From: Polytrichum commune
Taxonomy: Eukaryota > Streptophyta > Polytrichopsida > Polytrichales > Polytrichaceae
NCBI GenBank assembly: GCA_950295325.1
Contig: OX485804.1
Coordinates: 20,400,001-20,464,000 of the forward strand
Direction: 5' to 3'
Length of the DNA: 64,000 bases
Shown one piece after another: positions 25,520-38,296 of the stretch; within the stretch, counting starts at the first letter, position 1, and every line of letters starts with the position of its first letter. Position numbers and translations under genes: made by a program. The notes under the pieces were generated by a model. It was not told where the DNA came from and did not search any database. It worked only from the letters and a program-made list of their open reading frames with translations.

Positions 25520-26400
25520 GCTCGCCGACACCCACACCCAAACCAAACGATTGAGCACACTGTCACCACCTGGTCATCATAACCTCAAAATTCATATATC
25601 TTCAACTCTCTTTTCAGATTCATTCAATCACATCAAAGCAGAAAACACCGAATTTATGCCTACAAACCTAAAATCATATATCATCAACAATGATATTTGT
25701 CGCATTCATTTAACCACATAAATCTACCAAACACTGAAACCATGCCTACAAACCTCAAAATACTTATATTATCAACACTGATTCAATATTGGTTCAATCA
25801 TATCAAACTACATAACATGCGAGCTTCTCCATGATTTCCAGCTCCTACAGCAAACCCGACAATTGAGCACAACACTTTCACCACCTAATCATCGTAAACC
25901 TCAAATTTCTATGTCTTCAACACTGGTTTCATATTCATTCAATCACATCAAACTGCAAAATACTGAAGCCATGCCTACAAACCTCTACATTCATATCTGT
26001 CCACACCGATTTCATATTCATTCAATCACATCAAACTGCAAAACACTGGATCCATGCCTCCAAACCTTTAAACTCCTATATCATCAAACACTGATTTCAC
26101 ATTTACTCGATCACATCAAACCAGAAAACACTGAATCCATGCCTACAAACCTCTACATTCATACCCATCAACAATGGTTTTTCACATTCATTCAACAGTA
26201 TCAAACAACGAAACACTGAATCCATGCCTACAAACCTCTAAATACTTATCTCATCAACATTGATTTCACATTCATTCGATCCCATCAAACTACCAAACAC
26301 TGAATCAAAGCTATAAATTCATATATCATCAAAGCTGATTGCACGTTGATTCAATCACGTCAGACTACAAAACACTGAATCCATGCCTACCAAACATAGG
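25505..26400. repeat. 84-bp tandem array plus duplicated FHA start region
   Basis: The phrase 'atgcctacaaacct' recurs about every 84 bp (25654, 25741, then near 25970, 26053, 26137, 26223, 26380), each followed by 'catcaacactgatttcacat' and 'caatcacatcaaac' variants. Within the array, 25820-25920 is a diverged duplicate of 25507-25610, the segment covering the FHA start codon and immediate upstream sequence ('gcttctccatg', 'gattgagcaca', 'caccacct', 'tcat'). The array lies directly upstream of the FHA coding region. Confidence 0.8.
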
Positions 26401-26559
26401 GTTGCATTTTTGACAACTTTGTTACTGTACTTTTTAGTTGCAAGACCTAAAAGGATGAATTATGAGTTGTTGAACCAATGTTGAATGTATCGTCACCTAA
26501 ATGTTGATGACTTAGCACTGAATAGATACGAAACCCTGAAGGGTACGTACCGTCAACAC

Positions 26560-26880
26560 TGACTCGAAATTAAACTCTGGTCACTTGCACTTTGAGATGA
26601 TAACCGACATAATGCAAGCCACAACAGAATACCAATTGCGAGTGAGATGCGGGAAGGGTCTGTGACGAATGGAGATCACAAAAAGCGCATTCAAGTGTAA
26701 GAATTTGAGTGTAAGAATGCGAGGAGTGGCGAGGCAAGCTTCAAACCTGCAGAGGGAGGAAGGCGAAATATCGTCCGTCTCACAGACGAACAAGGAAATT
26801 CGTTCTTGATCGTTGTGTGGACGACGACGTTGGTATTTGAATTTTGAAGGTCCGTGTTCTCTGGGAGCCTACGCGATAAC
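26560..26880 (-). promoter_or_regulatory. Possible first 5' UTR exon and promoter of the FHA gene
   Basis: This is a GC-richer, non-repetitive block upstream of the tandem array. On the minus strand it contains CTCTGCAG|GTTTGAAG (near 26750), a possible donor. A 5' UTR intron would then hold the 84-bp array and end near 25580. This is inference from composition and position only. Confidence 0.3.
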
Positions 26881-29439
26881 GTAAGTGGGCCTAATTCGGT
26901 TACTTATCTCAACCCAATGCAGACGTTTTTTGTTCGGGCAGTCGCCTCTGCCCAACAAAATTAGTGTCCATGTTTATGTTATAACCTTCTGATTTTGAAC
27001 ACATGAACGGCTGAAAACTTAATAAAATTGTCATTCATATAATCATATTTATCGTAAGATGTATATAATTTTTCTTTAAGAAGTTGATAAATTGGATTGA
27101 ATTGTTTAATTATTTTAGGGAGATTTCATTTCAGTCGTTAGGGAGTAAACTAACACCTATGTCATTTCATTGCTTGAGCATGTTTTAATATGGTCACCCA
27201 AATTTTTTACTCATATTTGTTCCACTCATTTACGTTAAATTTTTCTTTATTAATTTCTATGGTAAAATGGGCATAATATGAATAACATATTCTTTTTACT
27301 AGTAGGATTATATTGATGTACGGAAAGAGGCCCCACTTGCTTTGGTAAATGTGCAACATTGGATAATTCGTTGATTTAAATAAATTATGAAAATAAAAAT
27401 TACCCAAAAATCACAAATCTTATATCATATCTAAAAAAAATACCATGGTAAGGTCAACCATAATATCTAAATATGAAATTGCGGTAGGAAAAACATGCAA
27501 TATAGTGGAGTGGAAATCTTAGACCTATAGAACTTACAAATGCAATAAGAATTTCAAATCTTAAAATCTACCTCATGAATTGTAAAAAGTGGAATGAAAG
27601 CATACTTCAAGAATTGCATTCAGGCTTATAAAAAATGAAGTTATCTTCAATTCGGGATTCAAGGTTGAGCAACCCAAAGCCCCAAGGGGACTCCTCAAAT
27701 TTTAAGGATATTCTCGTGCAGTATGTGGTTTGATATGGATATAGGAACACACAGTAAAAGAAATAAGTTCAAAAGATATTGGATCAAATTTTGTTGACCA
27801 TTCTAAATTCAATGATAAATATATGTGTGGGGGGGGTTGCAATATGATCATTTATTGAGAAATACAAAATTTACTTTGATAATGAATTACACACCCCTAT
27901 GAGTTCACAATATTACGAGGAAAATAGTTGTGAGCATGATTTGGATTGGTGGATCAACTCACACTAATTGCGTGTTTCGTATCTTATGATAAGTAGGTGC
28001 ATAATTAATATTGTTTTGTTTTAACACCTTGATACTTTTATCTCACACACATAAAGTGGAGGTATGTGAGTGGTATGTGGTCACTTTGGGTAATCGATGG
28101 ACACCTAGATTTGAGTGGTATATAGCAATACTTGTTGTTCAAAAAGGATACCAAAGAAACATGTGTTATGATGAGATTGGAGTTTGTGTTCAAAACTTAT
28201 ACACAATTTCTAAGATCATAGGTAACACAGTTGGATAGGCGTATATGATTGTCTAAAAGAGAAAATGAATCTCGTTTTGATTTTTTTTTTTTTTGAGTTT
28301 AACTCCAATTCTCAAACTTAAAGTGACAAATTTTGTGATTCGTAATTATTTGGTTGGATGGATGAAGATAATTCTTAGTTTTGTCAATGAATTCCAACCA
28401 CCTTTGAAATCTTTGATCGGTTTACATTAGAGTCCAAGACCAAATCACTTCATGTGCATGAACCCCTTATTTGGTAAATTTGTTGACCCTCAAATATTAC
28501 AAGTTTTTCTTTTTTGGTAGGTGGGGGCTAGAGAGAGAGAGTATTTTATGCCACGTGTCGGCCACATCATCCAAATCATGGTGGTCACTATGCATAGTTT
28601 GCTTTTTGTCTCACTCGTGTACATTCGTAATTGTCTCATCCATGCACAACTTGTGGATTTTGATGGGTTGGTCATTTTGGCTAGATGGAAATGGGACTCT
28701 AAATGTCCAAAGACCTTTATGTATTTTGGTAATCTAAATCAACATATGCATGATATTTCCACTTTCACTCAAAAAAGGAAGATTTTTACCACTCGACAAG
28801 CAAGACTCTAGGAAGAGTTGTGCCAATGTGATCATGACATGTGACATGAGGTAAGAGACATGCGATCCCTCTTGAGATTTGCAAACACAATAGTTTTTTG
28901 GGGGGTTTATAGTAAAACGTTCAAGCCACATTCTAACCATGAAAATGTCTTCAATAAACTCTTGCATACATTGTGAATTCCAAATAAATGTTATCTTAAA
29001 CACAAGAATCTTAGGAGATTGTGTGTTCGCTTATCGAAATATTTGATGTTTGTCAAATAGCATCCACAATGTAACCAAAATTACGTGCATCCCTGCTAAA
29101 TTCAGTGGTAAGGTGATCACTTCGAGGAAATGAACACGCAAGTGGACGTCTCATTGCCATGTGCATGTCACCCACATGACAAAATTCCCTCATCATTAAC
29201 TTCATGGAAGAAGAAGAAAAGAAATGCAAAAAAATCACAACTTTGAATAAGCCAACAAGAACTTACCTTGCAAAAACCACATATTCAGCTCAATTCGGGT
29301 ACGTTGTTTGTAACCCTTTCTTCAAGTTATAATGTGTACACAAAAGTCACTCTCGAGCCCTAAAATTTGTATCGATTAACGAGCCATGTAGGAGCAATTT
29401 TGTATAGATCTTAAATCACTAAAATCAGAATAAATAAAC
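26881..29439. other. Intergenic DNA upstream of the phosphatase gene
   Basis: AT-rich, with no recognisable coding block. It contains an 8-G run near 27829 and a long T run near 28280. The last 150 bases presumably hold the phosphatase promoter and 5' UTR, but no distinctive element stands out. Confidence 0.45.
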
Positions 29440-32400
29440 ATGGCACTACCTAGCATTGGAGGCATAACAATAGTCATTGCTACTCCTACCGTGTTGCTAA
29501 TGTACTTGTACTATAAAACCAAGGATTTTGCATCTCCATTTGAAACATACCTCCTATTGCATGCATCTCTTGTAGGCTTCGTGATCACTATTTGCACGCT
29601 CCCCTTTGTGAATTGGACCCGTGTGCTCGGGAAACGCGACACGGGGTTGATCCCGGGAACCTCCTACTTAATCTTTTGGCCGTATTTCCTCTCCCTCCAC
29701 ACCCATGTTGCGGTGAAGCGCTACTTCAACACGGAGCCTCGCTTCACGGAAGTTAGAGATGGTTTGTTCGTGGGAGCTTGGCCATCAAGGCCCACTGACA
29801 TCCCAACTGGGGTGCTTCCTGCCGTTATTGATTGCACGTGTGAACTTCCAAGAATGAGTTGTGCGATGCGGTCACCATATCTGTGTGCTCGAGCATGGGA
29901 TTCATGTGCCCCGACGCCCAGCGATATTGAACTCGCGGTGCGATGGGCGATGCTAAAACGTGCTGAAGGCATCCCCATTTTCATACATTGTGCTAATGGT
30001 ATTGTTTTCCCTCACCACCTCGACATTTGCCCTTTAAAATCACATATACGTCACAATATGCAAGTGACAAGTCTTTGAGGCTGACTCCATGTTGATGAAA
30101 ACCCTTCATAGTTTATATTATCCTTTTAGCTACCTCAACGAGTAATTATGCCTTTTAGGTTTTGGACCTATGAATATAGAAAGAAGAAGAGTGAATTTTG
30201 AATGCTATGTTTGGTAGATAGGCATGGAGTTGATGTCTTAGTGCAATGTGATGGGACCAATGTGGAATCAACATCGATAAATGTGAATTTAGAGGTTGCA
30301 ATGTTAATGTCAACTACATAGTCCAAGGCCAAAGCATCTTTGTAGCATGTTCACCTTAGCATGTCAATGTTTATTTTTCTTTTTTCTTTTTTCTTTCTTT
30401 CTACTTGCTTCAATTAGTGTGGGTTGCACTAAACATGGTGCATCCACATTATCAAAAGATGTGGTCCACATCAAATCGAAGTCAACACAAACCCTGAAAA
30501 TAATTTATCATAATGTGCACCGCAACAAGTCTATAATAACAAGAATTTTTTTTTTAAGAAACTAAACAAAAAAAGTCATGTTCTTTTTGTTTATCCAACG
30601 ATCTGAAAAGTAAAAATTAGCAAAAGAGTGTGTGGCTCCAACCAAGTATGCCTACATGCTTGGAGAAATGACATCGATATAGCATTGTTGACATTTGAAT
30701 ATCCACTCGATAGTAATATCTTTTGCTCCTAGGCAAGCATTGATAGCAAGTGGAGTATGTCAACTTTATATATAAATGAAATGTGAAGATGAGTTGTTGA
30801 TGAGAACTATGTCTACTAATGACAATTTAATGAATTAGTCTGGAGTTATTTTGGTCCACCTCGATTTCAAGCAACTCTCAAATTGATGTGTTTCACCTTT
30901 GTCATAGACCACGTTAATTGGGGTCCACAATTTTTGAAATGAGATGTGTAGTGACATGGAGAAATCCACGTCAATTTAAATTGATAGTATTTTCGGGATC
31001 ATCATTGTATTCAAATGACATAGCTTGATGAAAGCAGATTGTTTGATAGGCTTCCAAATTATAAAATTCATATCCACTCCAAATTTTGTTGTTTTTGTTT
31101 TTCATTTCCTTTCATATGCTCTTTAAATATGTTAGCAAAAATATGGAATTCTTTGATTGAGGTTCCCTGCACTAAACACAAAGTCAAGCAAGTTTGTTTG
31201 TTGACACATGCATAAGATAAGGGCGCCTCAAATGGGCAATATAGTTTGCATCAATGTCGGACCAATGTATAGGTGAATGCATAATTAGCAACAATATTGG
31301 CATCCAAGAGCCTCCCCATGGGTATCAAAATATTTGTATTTGGCGTGAAAATCTCAAGGTGCAAGAATCTTTGTGTATACGAGTTATTATTTGGGTCAAT
31401 ATCATTCTCAACCAAATTGATACTAGGGCGATTCTTCCTAGGTATGAAAGTTCTCGCATTGTATACAAACCCAAATGGTATTGAAAACAACAATTTTCTC
31501 AAATACCCATACCCTCATGATATTGAAAGAAGAAGTTAAGCTCATGTTATAGATATACCCAAGTGGTATCAATAAGAGATGATACCATTCCCACACTAGT
31601 TTGCACGTGCTTCTTTTATGATACTAAATACAAGACTATACCATATTTTTAGCAAATTAAAGTTGAGGCCAAAACCATTTCCTCATCATTTATGGAGCTC
31701 ATATAAGTATCTTACTCATAAGCAAAGTGAATTAATTTCTTCTTCAATGACCATATGGGTTCACCTGATCATGTTGACTATTGAACCTAAAATGCTTAAC
31801 AAAATTTGAGCATAATCTTTTATTTATACAAATGTATTTTGGTGCATGTTCTTAGTTCCACCCATGACCACATACTACTCAAATGTAGGATGAGTAACCA
31901 ATTAAAGCCAAATCACTTTATGAGACTTTATCATATATAAAGGCCTTATGTGGTCACTATGTTTAATTAGACACTTGTATTTGAGTAGCAAATGGCAAGG
32001 CCTTTTGGGACTGGATGAAAGTGGATTGTGTGCTCAAAGAAACACAAAGAACTTGTATATTTGAGTGCTATAACAACCATCAAAAGAGATTTGTTAGGAT
32101 GAGTTTGGATTGTTCGCTCATTATATAGGCATCATTGTAGTTTTCATAGTGAACATAATGGGGGGGGGGAACGGGGACGGGGGAGTCTATTTAATCACTT
32201 CAAGAGAGATGTGGTCTTCACTTTGATTCCTTGACTTATAACTTTTGCATCTCAACTCCTATCATGAATTTTAAAATTAATATCTTTGTGATACACAATT
32301 GCTAGCTGGATGAGACAATTCCTAATTTCATCCAACTGTCCATATCATTGTGAAGTTAAAAGTGCTCGTACACCTCTCACGTTATGAGAATCTAAGGATA

Positions 32401-33176
32401 ACATTTGACATTTGAGACACTTCATATACATAGCTTGTATTTGTATTTGGTTTGGGTGGAATATTAGAGTTAATTGTAGAGTCACCAATAGTGGGAATCC
32501 GAAAAGTAGTCTACCTACAAAGTTGAACAAAATCCCTCCAAGATTGCCCACTTAAACCCACTTTTGAAAGAATCTCCCGTATTTGTCAACAACACCCATG
32601 TCAATGACTTTGGGGGGTCGGAATTCATTTTGTGTCTATATCAAGGACACAAAATGCTGAAGAAAATTTGAATTCCATGCTTTGTGATGAAAGGAGTAGA
32701 AAATGCATAGATAAAATATATGCATACATGTGCCAACATGAATATAAAGGAAGAAAAATAAAAAATAAAAAATCTTAGTTACATAAAGATGAACATGTAA
32801 ACGCCTGCAATGCAAAGAATTTTTCCAAGACTTCTTGTTACACCTTAAATTCCACCTTGAACTCCCCCAACTTCCCTAGTTTCTATAAGGTTAACTCTAT
32901 TGTAGTTAGAATTTGTGTGTGTTAGGGCATGGCCGGAGTGTGACGGTATTGTGTGCGTTATTGGTGGCACTTGGAGTATCCGAGAGATGGCAAGATGCCG
33001 AGATTTTGGTTCAATCTCGTCGTCCAAGGGCACGGTTGAACAAAGTGCAACGTGAAGCCATTTCCTTGTGGCGTAAGAAAATCTCTACATTATATTGTCA
33101 ATTATGTCGTTATGTCATCCCTAATAACCCAACTCAAGTAGTTTCAAACTTTTCTCTAAAAAAATGGATTGAATGA
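29440..33176 (+). CDS. Membrane-anchored dual-specificity phosphatase, two exons
   Basis: Exon 1 is 29440-29998 and exon 2 is 32926-33176 (269 aa). The junction AATG|GTATTG...TTAG|GGCAT rebuilds the active-site loop HCANGHGRS (H183, C184, R190, S191), which is the HCx5RS motif of cysteine-based phosphatases. C184 is the expected nucleophile, and D154 in the AWDS motif is a plausible general acid. Three hydrophobic segments (about residues 8-25, 36-57, 72-89) precede the catalytic domain (about 100-250), so the enzyme is probably membrane-bound with the domain on one face. VIDCTCELPR and the helix after the loop (VTVLCALLVALGV) also fit dual-specificity phosphatases. The substrate cannot be told from sequence. 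The last 30 residues have weak coding character. A donor-like GC|GTAAGA in the LWRKK codons may mean the true gene splices on to a further exon. Confidence 0.8.
29999..32925 (+). other. Phosphatase intron (2.9 kb) with repeat content
   Basis: GT at 29999, AG at 32925. It contains a T/C-rich tract near 30.36-30.41 kb, a repeat at about 31310-31600 that matches 21390-21860, and a G-run (about 32160-32169). No other coding block was seen. Confidence 0.7.
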
Positions 33177-34400
33177 TACTACATGTTTTTGCACGGATGT
33201 CTTTTCATAAATAAGAATTGCATGCAAATTATATATATATAGAGAGAGATCGTCAATGAGTTTATACCATATCGGCAAGGTTTATATAGACATATATGCC
33301 ATTAAAAATGGTTGTTTGATTTTTTGCACATCTCCTACCCACAAGAACAAGTGCACCCATAGAATGTTGGCATAACAAAACAATGTTACCATGGATGATA
33401 ATTGGATCTCCGAAACTACTCATTCCTATGTTTGAAGAGCAAAAGAAAGGGTGATGATATTTTCATTTGCAAGCATAGGCTAGGCTCATATGCAAGCATG
33501 AAACATGTACCTATATACCAAATTGCATACATATCTATTGTGTTATATACTTGCCAAAGCCAATGAATACATAACCTTGCCTTATATTTTGTCATTGTGT
33601 GTCTTATTGTTTCTTATAGGACTTCAAAGAATATATATGGAACGTGAGTCAACGATGATGCAAAATCCTCGAAATTGATAGACTTGTCCAAGGGCAAGCC
33701 CACGATTATCTTTTGAGTGACCTAACAAACTACCTAGTGCATGGTGAACAGATGACATTGTAGGTTGAAGCCAACATCAAGAAAACCAAATGCATTGATT
33801 AAAAACATGATCTCATATATGCTTTATTTACACGGGCATGCAATAATATATCATGTTCTTCCACTTGTTTTGGTTTTGGGTAGAGGGGAGCTCTAGCACA
33901 TGTCAATAATATAGGGAGAATATTATGTATTGAATTCAACACATGAATTTATTGCAACACTATATAGGTTGTAATGACACATTTACAAACACAATCGACG
34001 AGCATAATCATCATTTTGAACTCATTATGTACACATTGTTCATTATTTATGCATGTTGGTCATGACATCCTCATAGCATCCTCTACGTTTTCTTCTTATT
34101 TATTTCCAATAATGCAAGGAGACTAAAATTCAGACTGGGCTCCCAACATCCCATAACACTATTCTCGAGTAACTCATTGGGACTCGACAACCCCACTCAA
34201 TACAACAAGTCCCATGAGTAATTCTATAGTATTTGGACTATCTTACATGACATTTTAGTTAGGAGAAGGAGAATCCCAACTATAAATAAGTTTGAAGAAT
34301 ACAACTCTTATAAAAAGCAATCAAACATAATGTTAGTTGTTTGCTCTTTTTGTGCAATTAAAAAACTTGATTTTTTTAATTCCACTTGGTTAACATGTGT
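33177..34400. other. Intergenic DNA, no clear gene
   Basis: It contains a TA/GA simple tract near 33.23-33.25 kb. A stop-free stretch at about 33660-33765 reads somewhat like protein and follows a possible acceptor (cttatag at about 33618). It could be a further phosphatase exon, but the evidence is weak. Confidence 0.35.
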
Positions 34401-34403
34401 TAA

Positions 34404-34899
34404 GGGGCGGTTTACACTATGGACCATGAAGTCGTCCCACGGCCGTCTAAGCGATGTGATTGGACGTTGAAGTCGTCCCGGGACGACTTGGGTTTACACC
34501 AAGGAAAAAATGGCAGAGTGACCACGGAGGTTGAGGTCCACAAATTTGTTTTTTTAAGCCTACTCTATCCACTGCCATGGTCCAACGGGTTTTCCGTTGG
34601 GACAAGCAAAAGAGGTGGTCTAGGAAAAATAGCAAGGGCCCATGTCAGAAAAATGCCGTTTTAATGATTTTTTTTAATTTTTTGAATGATTTTTTTTCCA
34701 ACTTAGTTAATGACTCCACTTTTTGGTGCATGGTCATTCTTCATGGTCCACATTCGGTTTACACCTAGTGAAGGGCCCACGAACCATGAAAACTAATATT
34801 TTAGTAACTCGGACCATGGAAGTCGTCCCATGAAGTCGTCCCATGCAAAATAGGCCTCTTACGTGGGACGACTTCATGGTCCATAGTGTAAACCGCCCC
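34404..34899 (+). mobile_element. Harbinger-like MITE, H1 family (496 bp)
   Basis: Perfect terminal inverted repeats of about 38 bp start GGGGCGGTTTACACTATGG. TAA is duplicated on both sides (34401-34403, 34900-34902). The 3-bp TNA duplication and GGG/CCC-ended repeats fit PIF/Harbinger-type non-autonomous elements. The interior has no ORF of note and is related to the larger element at 45355-46115. The perfect termini suggest a relatively recent insertion. Confidence 0.9.
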
Positions 34900-35349
34900 T
34901 AAGCTAAAGGCTTAGCCTCGATTCTTAACCCCGATTTGACCTAGTGCAATATCCTAACCCTTAAAGGTCTGATAGGCCTAATATAGGTGTCAATGTGTCA
35001 CATGGAGGGGTTTTTAGATTACTTATTGATATTTATAGCTAAAAGTGTCAAACACGTCCTTATATAAATTACCCCATTTGTCATATGTATCATTTCAAAT
35101 GAAGGATACATGCGACATATATGTAAGTTGAAATTTTAGAAAGATTCGAGCTTGTGTGAATGTCATAGAATCAAATACCTATTCTATACATCTTATTGTT
35201 GTTAAGGTAGGACTTAGCACTACATTTTAAGGACATAATTGTCTTAAACCAACCCGTCAAAACTAATTGTTGGTTGCAATTATGAGAATGGCAAAAGATG
35301 ACAATATTAATTCACATCAAATATGTTCTTAGTACAACTACACTAAGTA
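34900..35349. other. Intergenic DNA, nothing recognised
   Basis: AT-rich DNA between two MITEs, without coding or repeat structure that I can identify. Confidence 0.4.
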
Positions 35350-35605
35350 GTCCTATGAGTGTGGGTGGAAAATTGGTATGGAAAATGAGTGTGGGCCACA
35401 CTTGTTTTGTAGTCAAGGTGGAATTAATGTGGATCTAAGACCCCAAGTCTTCATGAAGACTTTTGACCAACACAATGAGAATTAATTGTTAGACAAAAGC
35501 AACACAAAATAAAATAACAACCCACACTAATTACTTTGGTGTATGTTATTTTTTATGAGAATATTGTTGGCTCTAGAACTTGTTTGTGGTCCACACTATT
35601 AGGAC
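35350..35605 (+). mobile_element. MITE family B, copy 2 (256 bp)
   Basis: The left end GTCCTATGAGTGTGG and right end CCACACTATTAGGAC are inverted repeats with one mismatch, flanked by TA (35348-35349, 35606-35607). The interior matches 10096-10415. Mariner-type insertion is likely from the TA. Confidence 0.75.
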
Positions 35606-35926
35606 TATTTAGTAGATGTTAGAAATTTCATTAATTATTATTTTTCATGTTTTACTACTAAACAATATGTTTAGTAGTTGTAAACATGTGGTCTTGGAAA
35701 CTCTGTTGGTTAGAAAAATAACTCATAGGTCCAAGGCAATTAAAATAATAATGTTTCTTTTTACAAGTTGGCCATTTTTATGACCTCATGTGCCAGCTAA
35801 TCATGAATTGGACAAAAATATGTCAAAATAGATAATTACTTGTTTTGCCAGGGTATCGACCTACCAAGTTGAACTACTTGGTAGGTAGTTGTTTGGTAGT
35901 TGTCCTAGAGCCTTTTTGTTGTCTTA

Positions 35927-36504
35927 GGGCTGCTTCACACTATGGTTGAGGGTTGAGAGGCTATCAATTTTCACCAATCAGATTCCAAGAAACCAAGAAT
36001 TTGGCCTCTTGAACCTTCACACTAGAGGCCAAAGTCCAAAGGCCGTTGCTCTCCAAAATGCATGCATGGCAGTACTTTTTGACCAAGGCGGCGGACTCTT
36101 GAAGGAAGTTTGGGTTGGACATGACTAGAAACCCAAACTATGTGTCAAAAGGCCGTCAATTGTTTTTCATAAAAAAATCAAAAACTAAAGAGACCTTGGC
36201 AGTTAGATCGGAGGAGTTGTTTTGGGCAAGGAATAAAGTGGGATGCTTCTTCTTCCTTAGGTATGGGTTTGGACTTTGGAGGCTTCACACTATGGCCGTC
36301 CAAGTCAAGAGGCCGTGGGAGTTCATGGCCAAAGGTGTGGACTTTGGGGTTGGCCTTTGGAGGCTTCAGACTATGCCCGGCCGAAGGCTTCAATTCTTAT
36401 ATATTTTCTTACTATTTTCAGCCCATTTATATGGACTCTCAACAAAGTTTGGCCATTCAATCCCACATCCTCTCGACTTAGATAGCCATAGTGTGAAGTG
36501 GCCC
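35927..36504 (+). mobile_element. Harbinger-like MITE, H2 family, copy 1 (578 bp)
   Basis: The left end GGGCTGCTTCACACTATGG and right end CCATAGTGTGAAGTGGCCC are imperfect inverted repeats. TTA is duplicated at both sides (35924-35926, 36505-36507). Homologous copies lie at 38297-38789 (reverse) and 41823-42394. An internal copy of the terminal motif ('ggcttcacactatggccg', about 36280) divides the element into two halves. Stop-poor frames run through it but are not a recognised protein. Confidence 0.88.
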
Positions 36505-36844
36505 TTAGTTCACTTGTGCAAAGATAGCTTAGAGAGCTTATGTATGCTTGTGAGTTGTAAATGTGGACATGTAGCATCCTCGAAACATGTGGCAGGACAA
36601 ACAAATGAAAATCCTTGAGAAACAAGAAGTAAATCATTGAGGATGTGAGTTGAAGAGAGTGCACTCATTATCGGTATCCTTTTATTGTCATCCTTTTTGT
36701 AAACTAAAAATGTTTCTTAGTGTTGTCACGGCTAAGGTATTGAATGTGTTAGTGAAAGTGTGCATTGAACAAATTGTGATGTATAACCTTAACACGCATT
36801 GGAAGTAGTTAGTGCGTGTGTGTGGACGTGATGCTCATGGTAGG

Positions 36845-37149
36845 ATGTCTAGCGCACGTGGTCGGAATGACATGAAAACTCTATCATGGGTTGGTAGAAA
36901 GTTAGAGCCGCCATATCCGAGCGTATTTTGTGAACACAAGCTCCATAAGATGGTCGATCAGGCCAACAACGTGAGTTGGTAGGTAGGGTTCAAAGCATGT
37001 TGTCTGGCCTTGAACAAAAGTTTCAAGGTATGCCGAAGGACCATTCTAGGAATGAAGGACTAGCTTGGGATGTGTTTTGGCAAGGTTTGGATGTAACCGA
37101 CAATGAACTAGTTTATGCAACAAGGAAGGAGTACGAAACCCATGAATAA
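36845..37149 (+). pseudogene. Unidentified coding remnant with frameshift
   Basis: An ATG at 36845 opens 45 codons (MSSARGRNDMKTLSWVGRK...) ending at TAG 36980-36982. In an adjacent frame a second open block continues (QSMLSGLEQKFQGMPKDH, then AWDVFWQGLDVTDNELVY) to TAA 37147-37149. The change of frame is near 36955. Amino-acid composition and the smooth junction suggest one broken coding sequence. I recognise no family; a transposon accessory protein is possible. Confidence 0.35.
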
Positions 37150-38296
37150 TTATTGCCACTGTCACGTATGACTTTTATTTTCAGCTCCTATTTATAATAG
37201 ATTGTGCTAAATACGGGTTCAAACACATGACCCAAATAAACATTAGTTCAAGAAGAAGAGATGACTCCAATATTACCACTGACATGCATTATGATATTGC
37301 TTCATCTTGGAGTTGGTCTAACTCTAGATGGGATCATCAAGACTTAGAGGGCCCTTGCATACTATTGTCTCCTTTCAAAGATGAACATTTTGAATAATAC
37401 AGATAAACCGTTGTGCACCTACCAGCCCTCAAGTCCCACTTAGTTGGTGAAAAATGTTTAGTTTCCCCATATAAGTCCCACTATGATTCGGCGAGTCATA
37501 GTGATAGGGTGTACCAGAGGACTAAATGCTAGAAAGGTCACCCATAAGAGCACTATCTCGGCTTTACGTGGCTTACTTTTGGAGTTCCCATGTGATCCGG
37601 ATTAACACCTTGAATTGAAACTACCGTGAAAATTGACACTAGTTTGTGTGGGGGGTACCAAACTTGGATATTTGCATCGGGTCAACCACCTCGGCACCTT
37701 AGCCATCCCAACAACTTTTGTTCTATACAATCATCTAAAGTGCTCCATAAAGGCATTCATGTTATGCATGAAGTATTCCATAAATCATGTTGTAAACATC
37801 AATTTGAAAACGTGGTGGAATTGTACATTGCGTTTCCTTTCCACTCGACATGGGAATGGTTGTATTTGATTTGAAAGGATGTTGTGTTTCTATCCACATG
37901 TGTTTGCAATGCAAACATGAGAGAGCATGTCGAAGTTGAAAGGTGAATAGATGTACATGATAACACGATAACCTTCAATTTTTAGCATATGAATGCTTGC
38001 ATGAAGTGCAAATGAAGGGTTTTACCGGGGAAAGGCCCGGGTGGGGACCCCTTTTCTTTATAAATCAATATCTTTATGAACATTGAATAGATAAAATCTA
38101 GACATTTTACGTAGCCATGCAATTCTAGTCCAAGTCCTCACAACTTTGCCCAAATGTTGAAACCAACTGTCATTCCCCTCCCGAAATGGGTGTGGGGGGG
38201 GGGGGGTCAAATGGACCCTCCAACAATCTACCCCCCCCCCCAAACAATATGGGTATAGGGGGAAATTTCCATGTCTATTGAATGAGGGTAGTCTTA
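37150..38296. other. Intergenic DNA with paired G and C homopolymers
   Basis: No gene seen. A run of about 13 G (38194-38206) is followed 24 bp later by about 11 C (38231-38241). The pair could fold into a G:C hairpin. The remainder has no recognisable features. Confidence 0.5.

Noticed and set aside
25139-25582. 147-codon plus-strand ORF
   Set aside because: Antisense shadow of the FHA coding sequence, which has the conserved motifs.
36115-36618. 167-codon plus-strand ORF
   Set aside because: Same reason: it lies in the right half of an H2 MITE and continues into flanking DNA.
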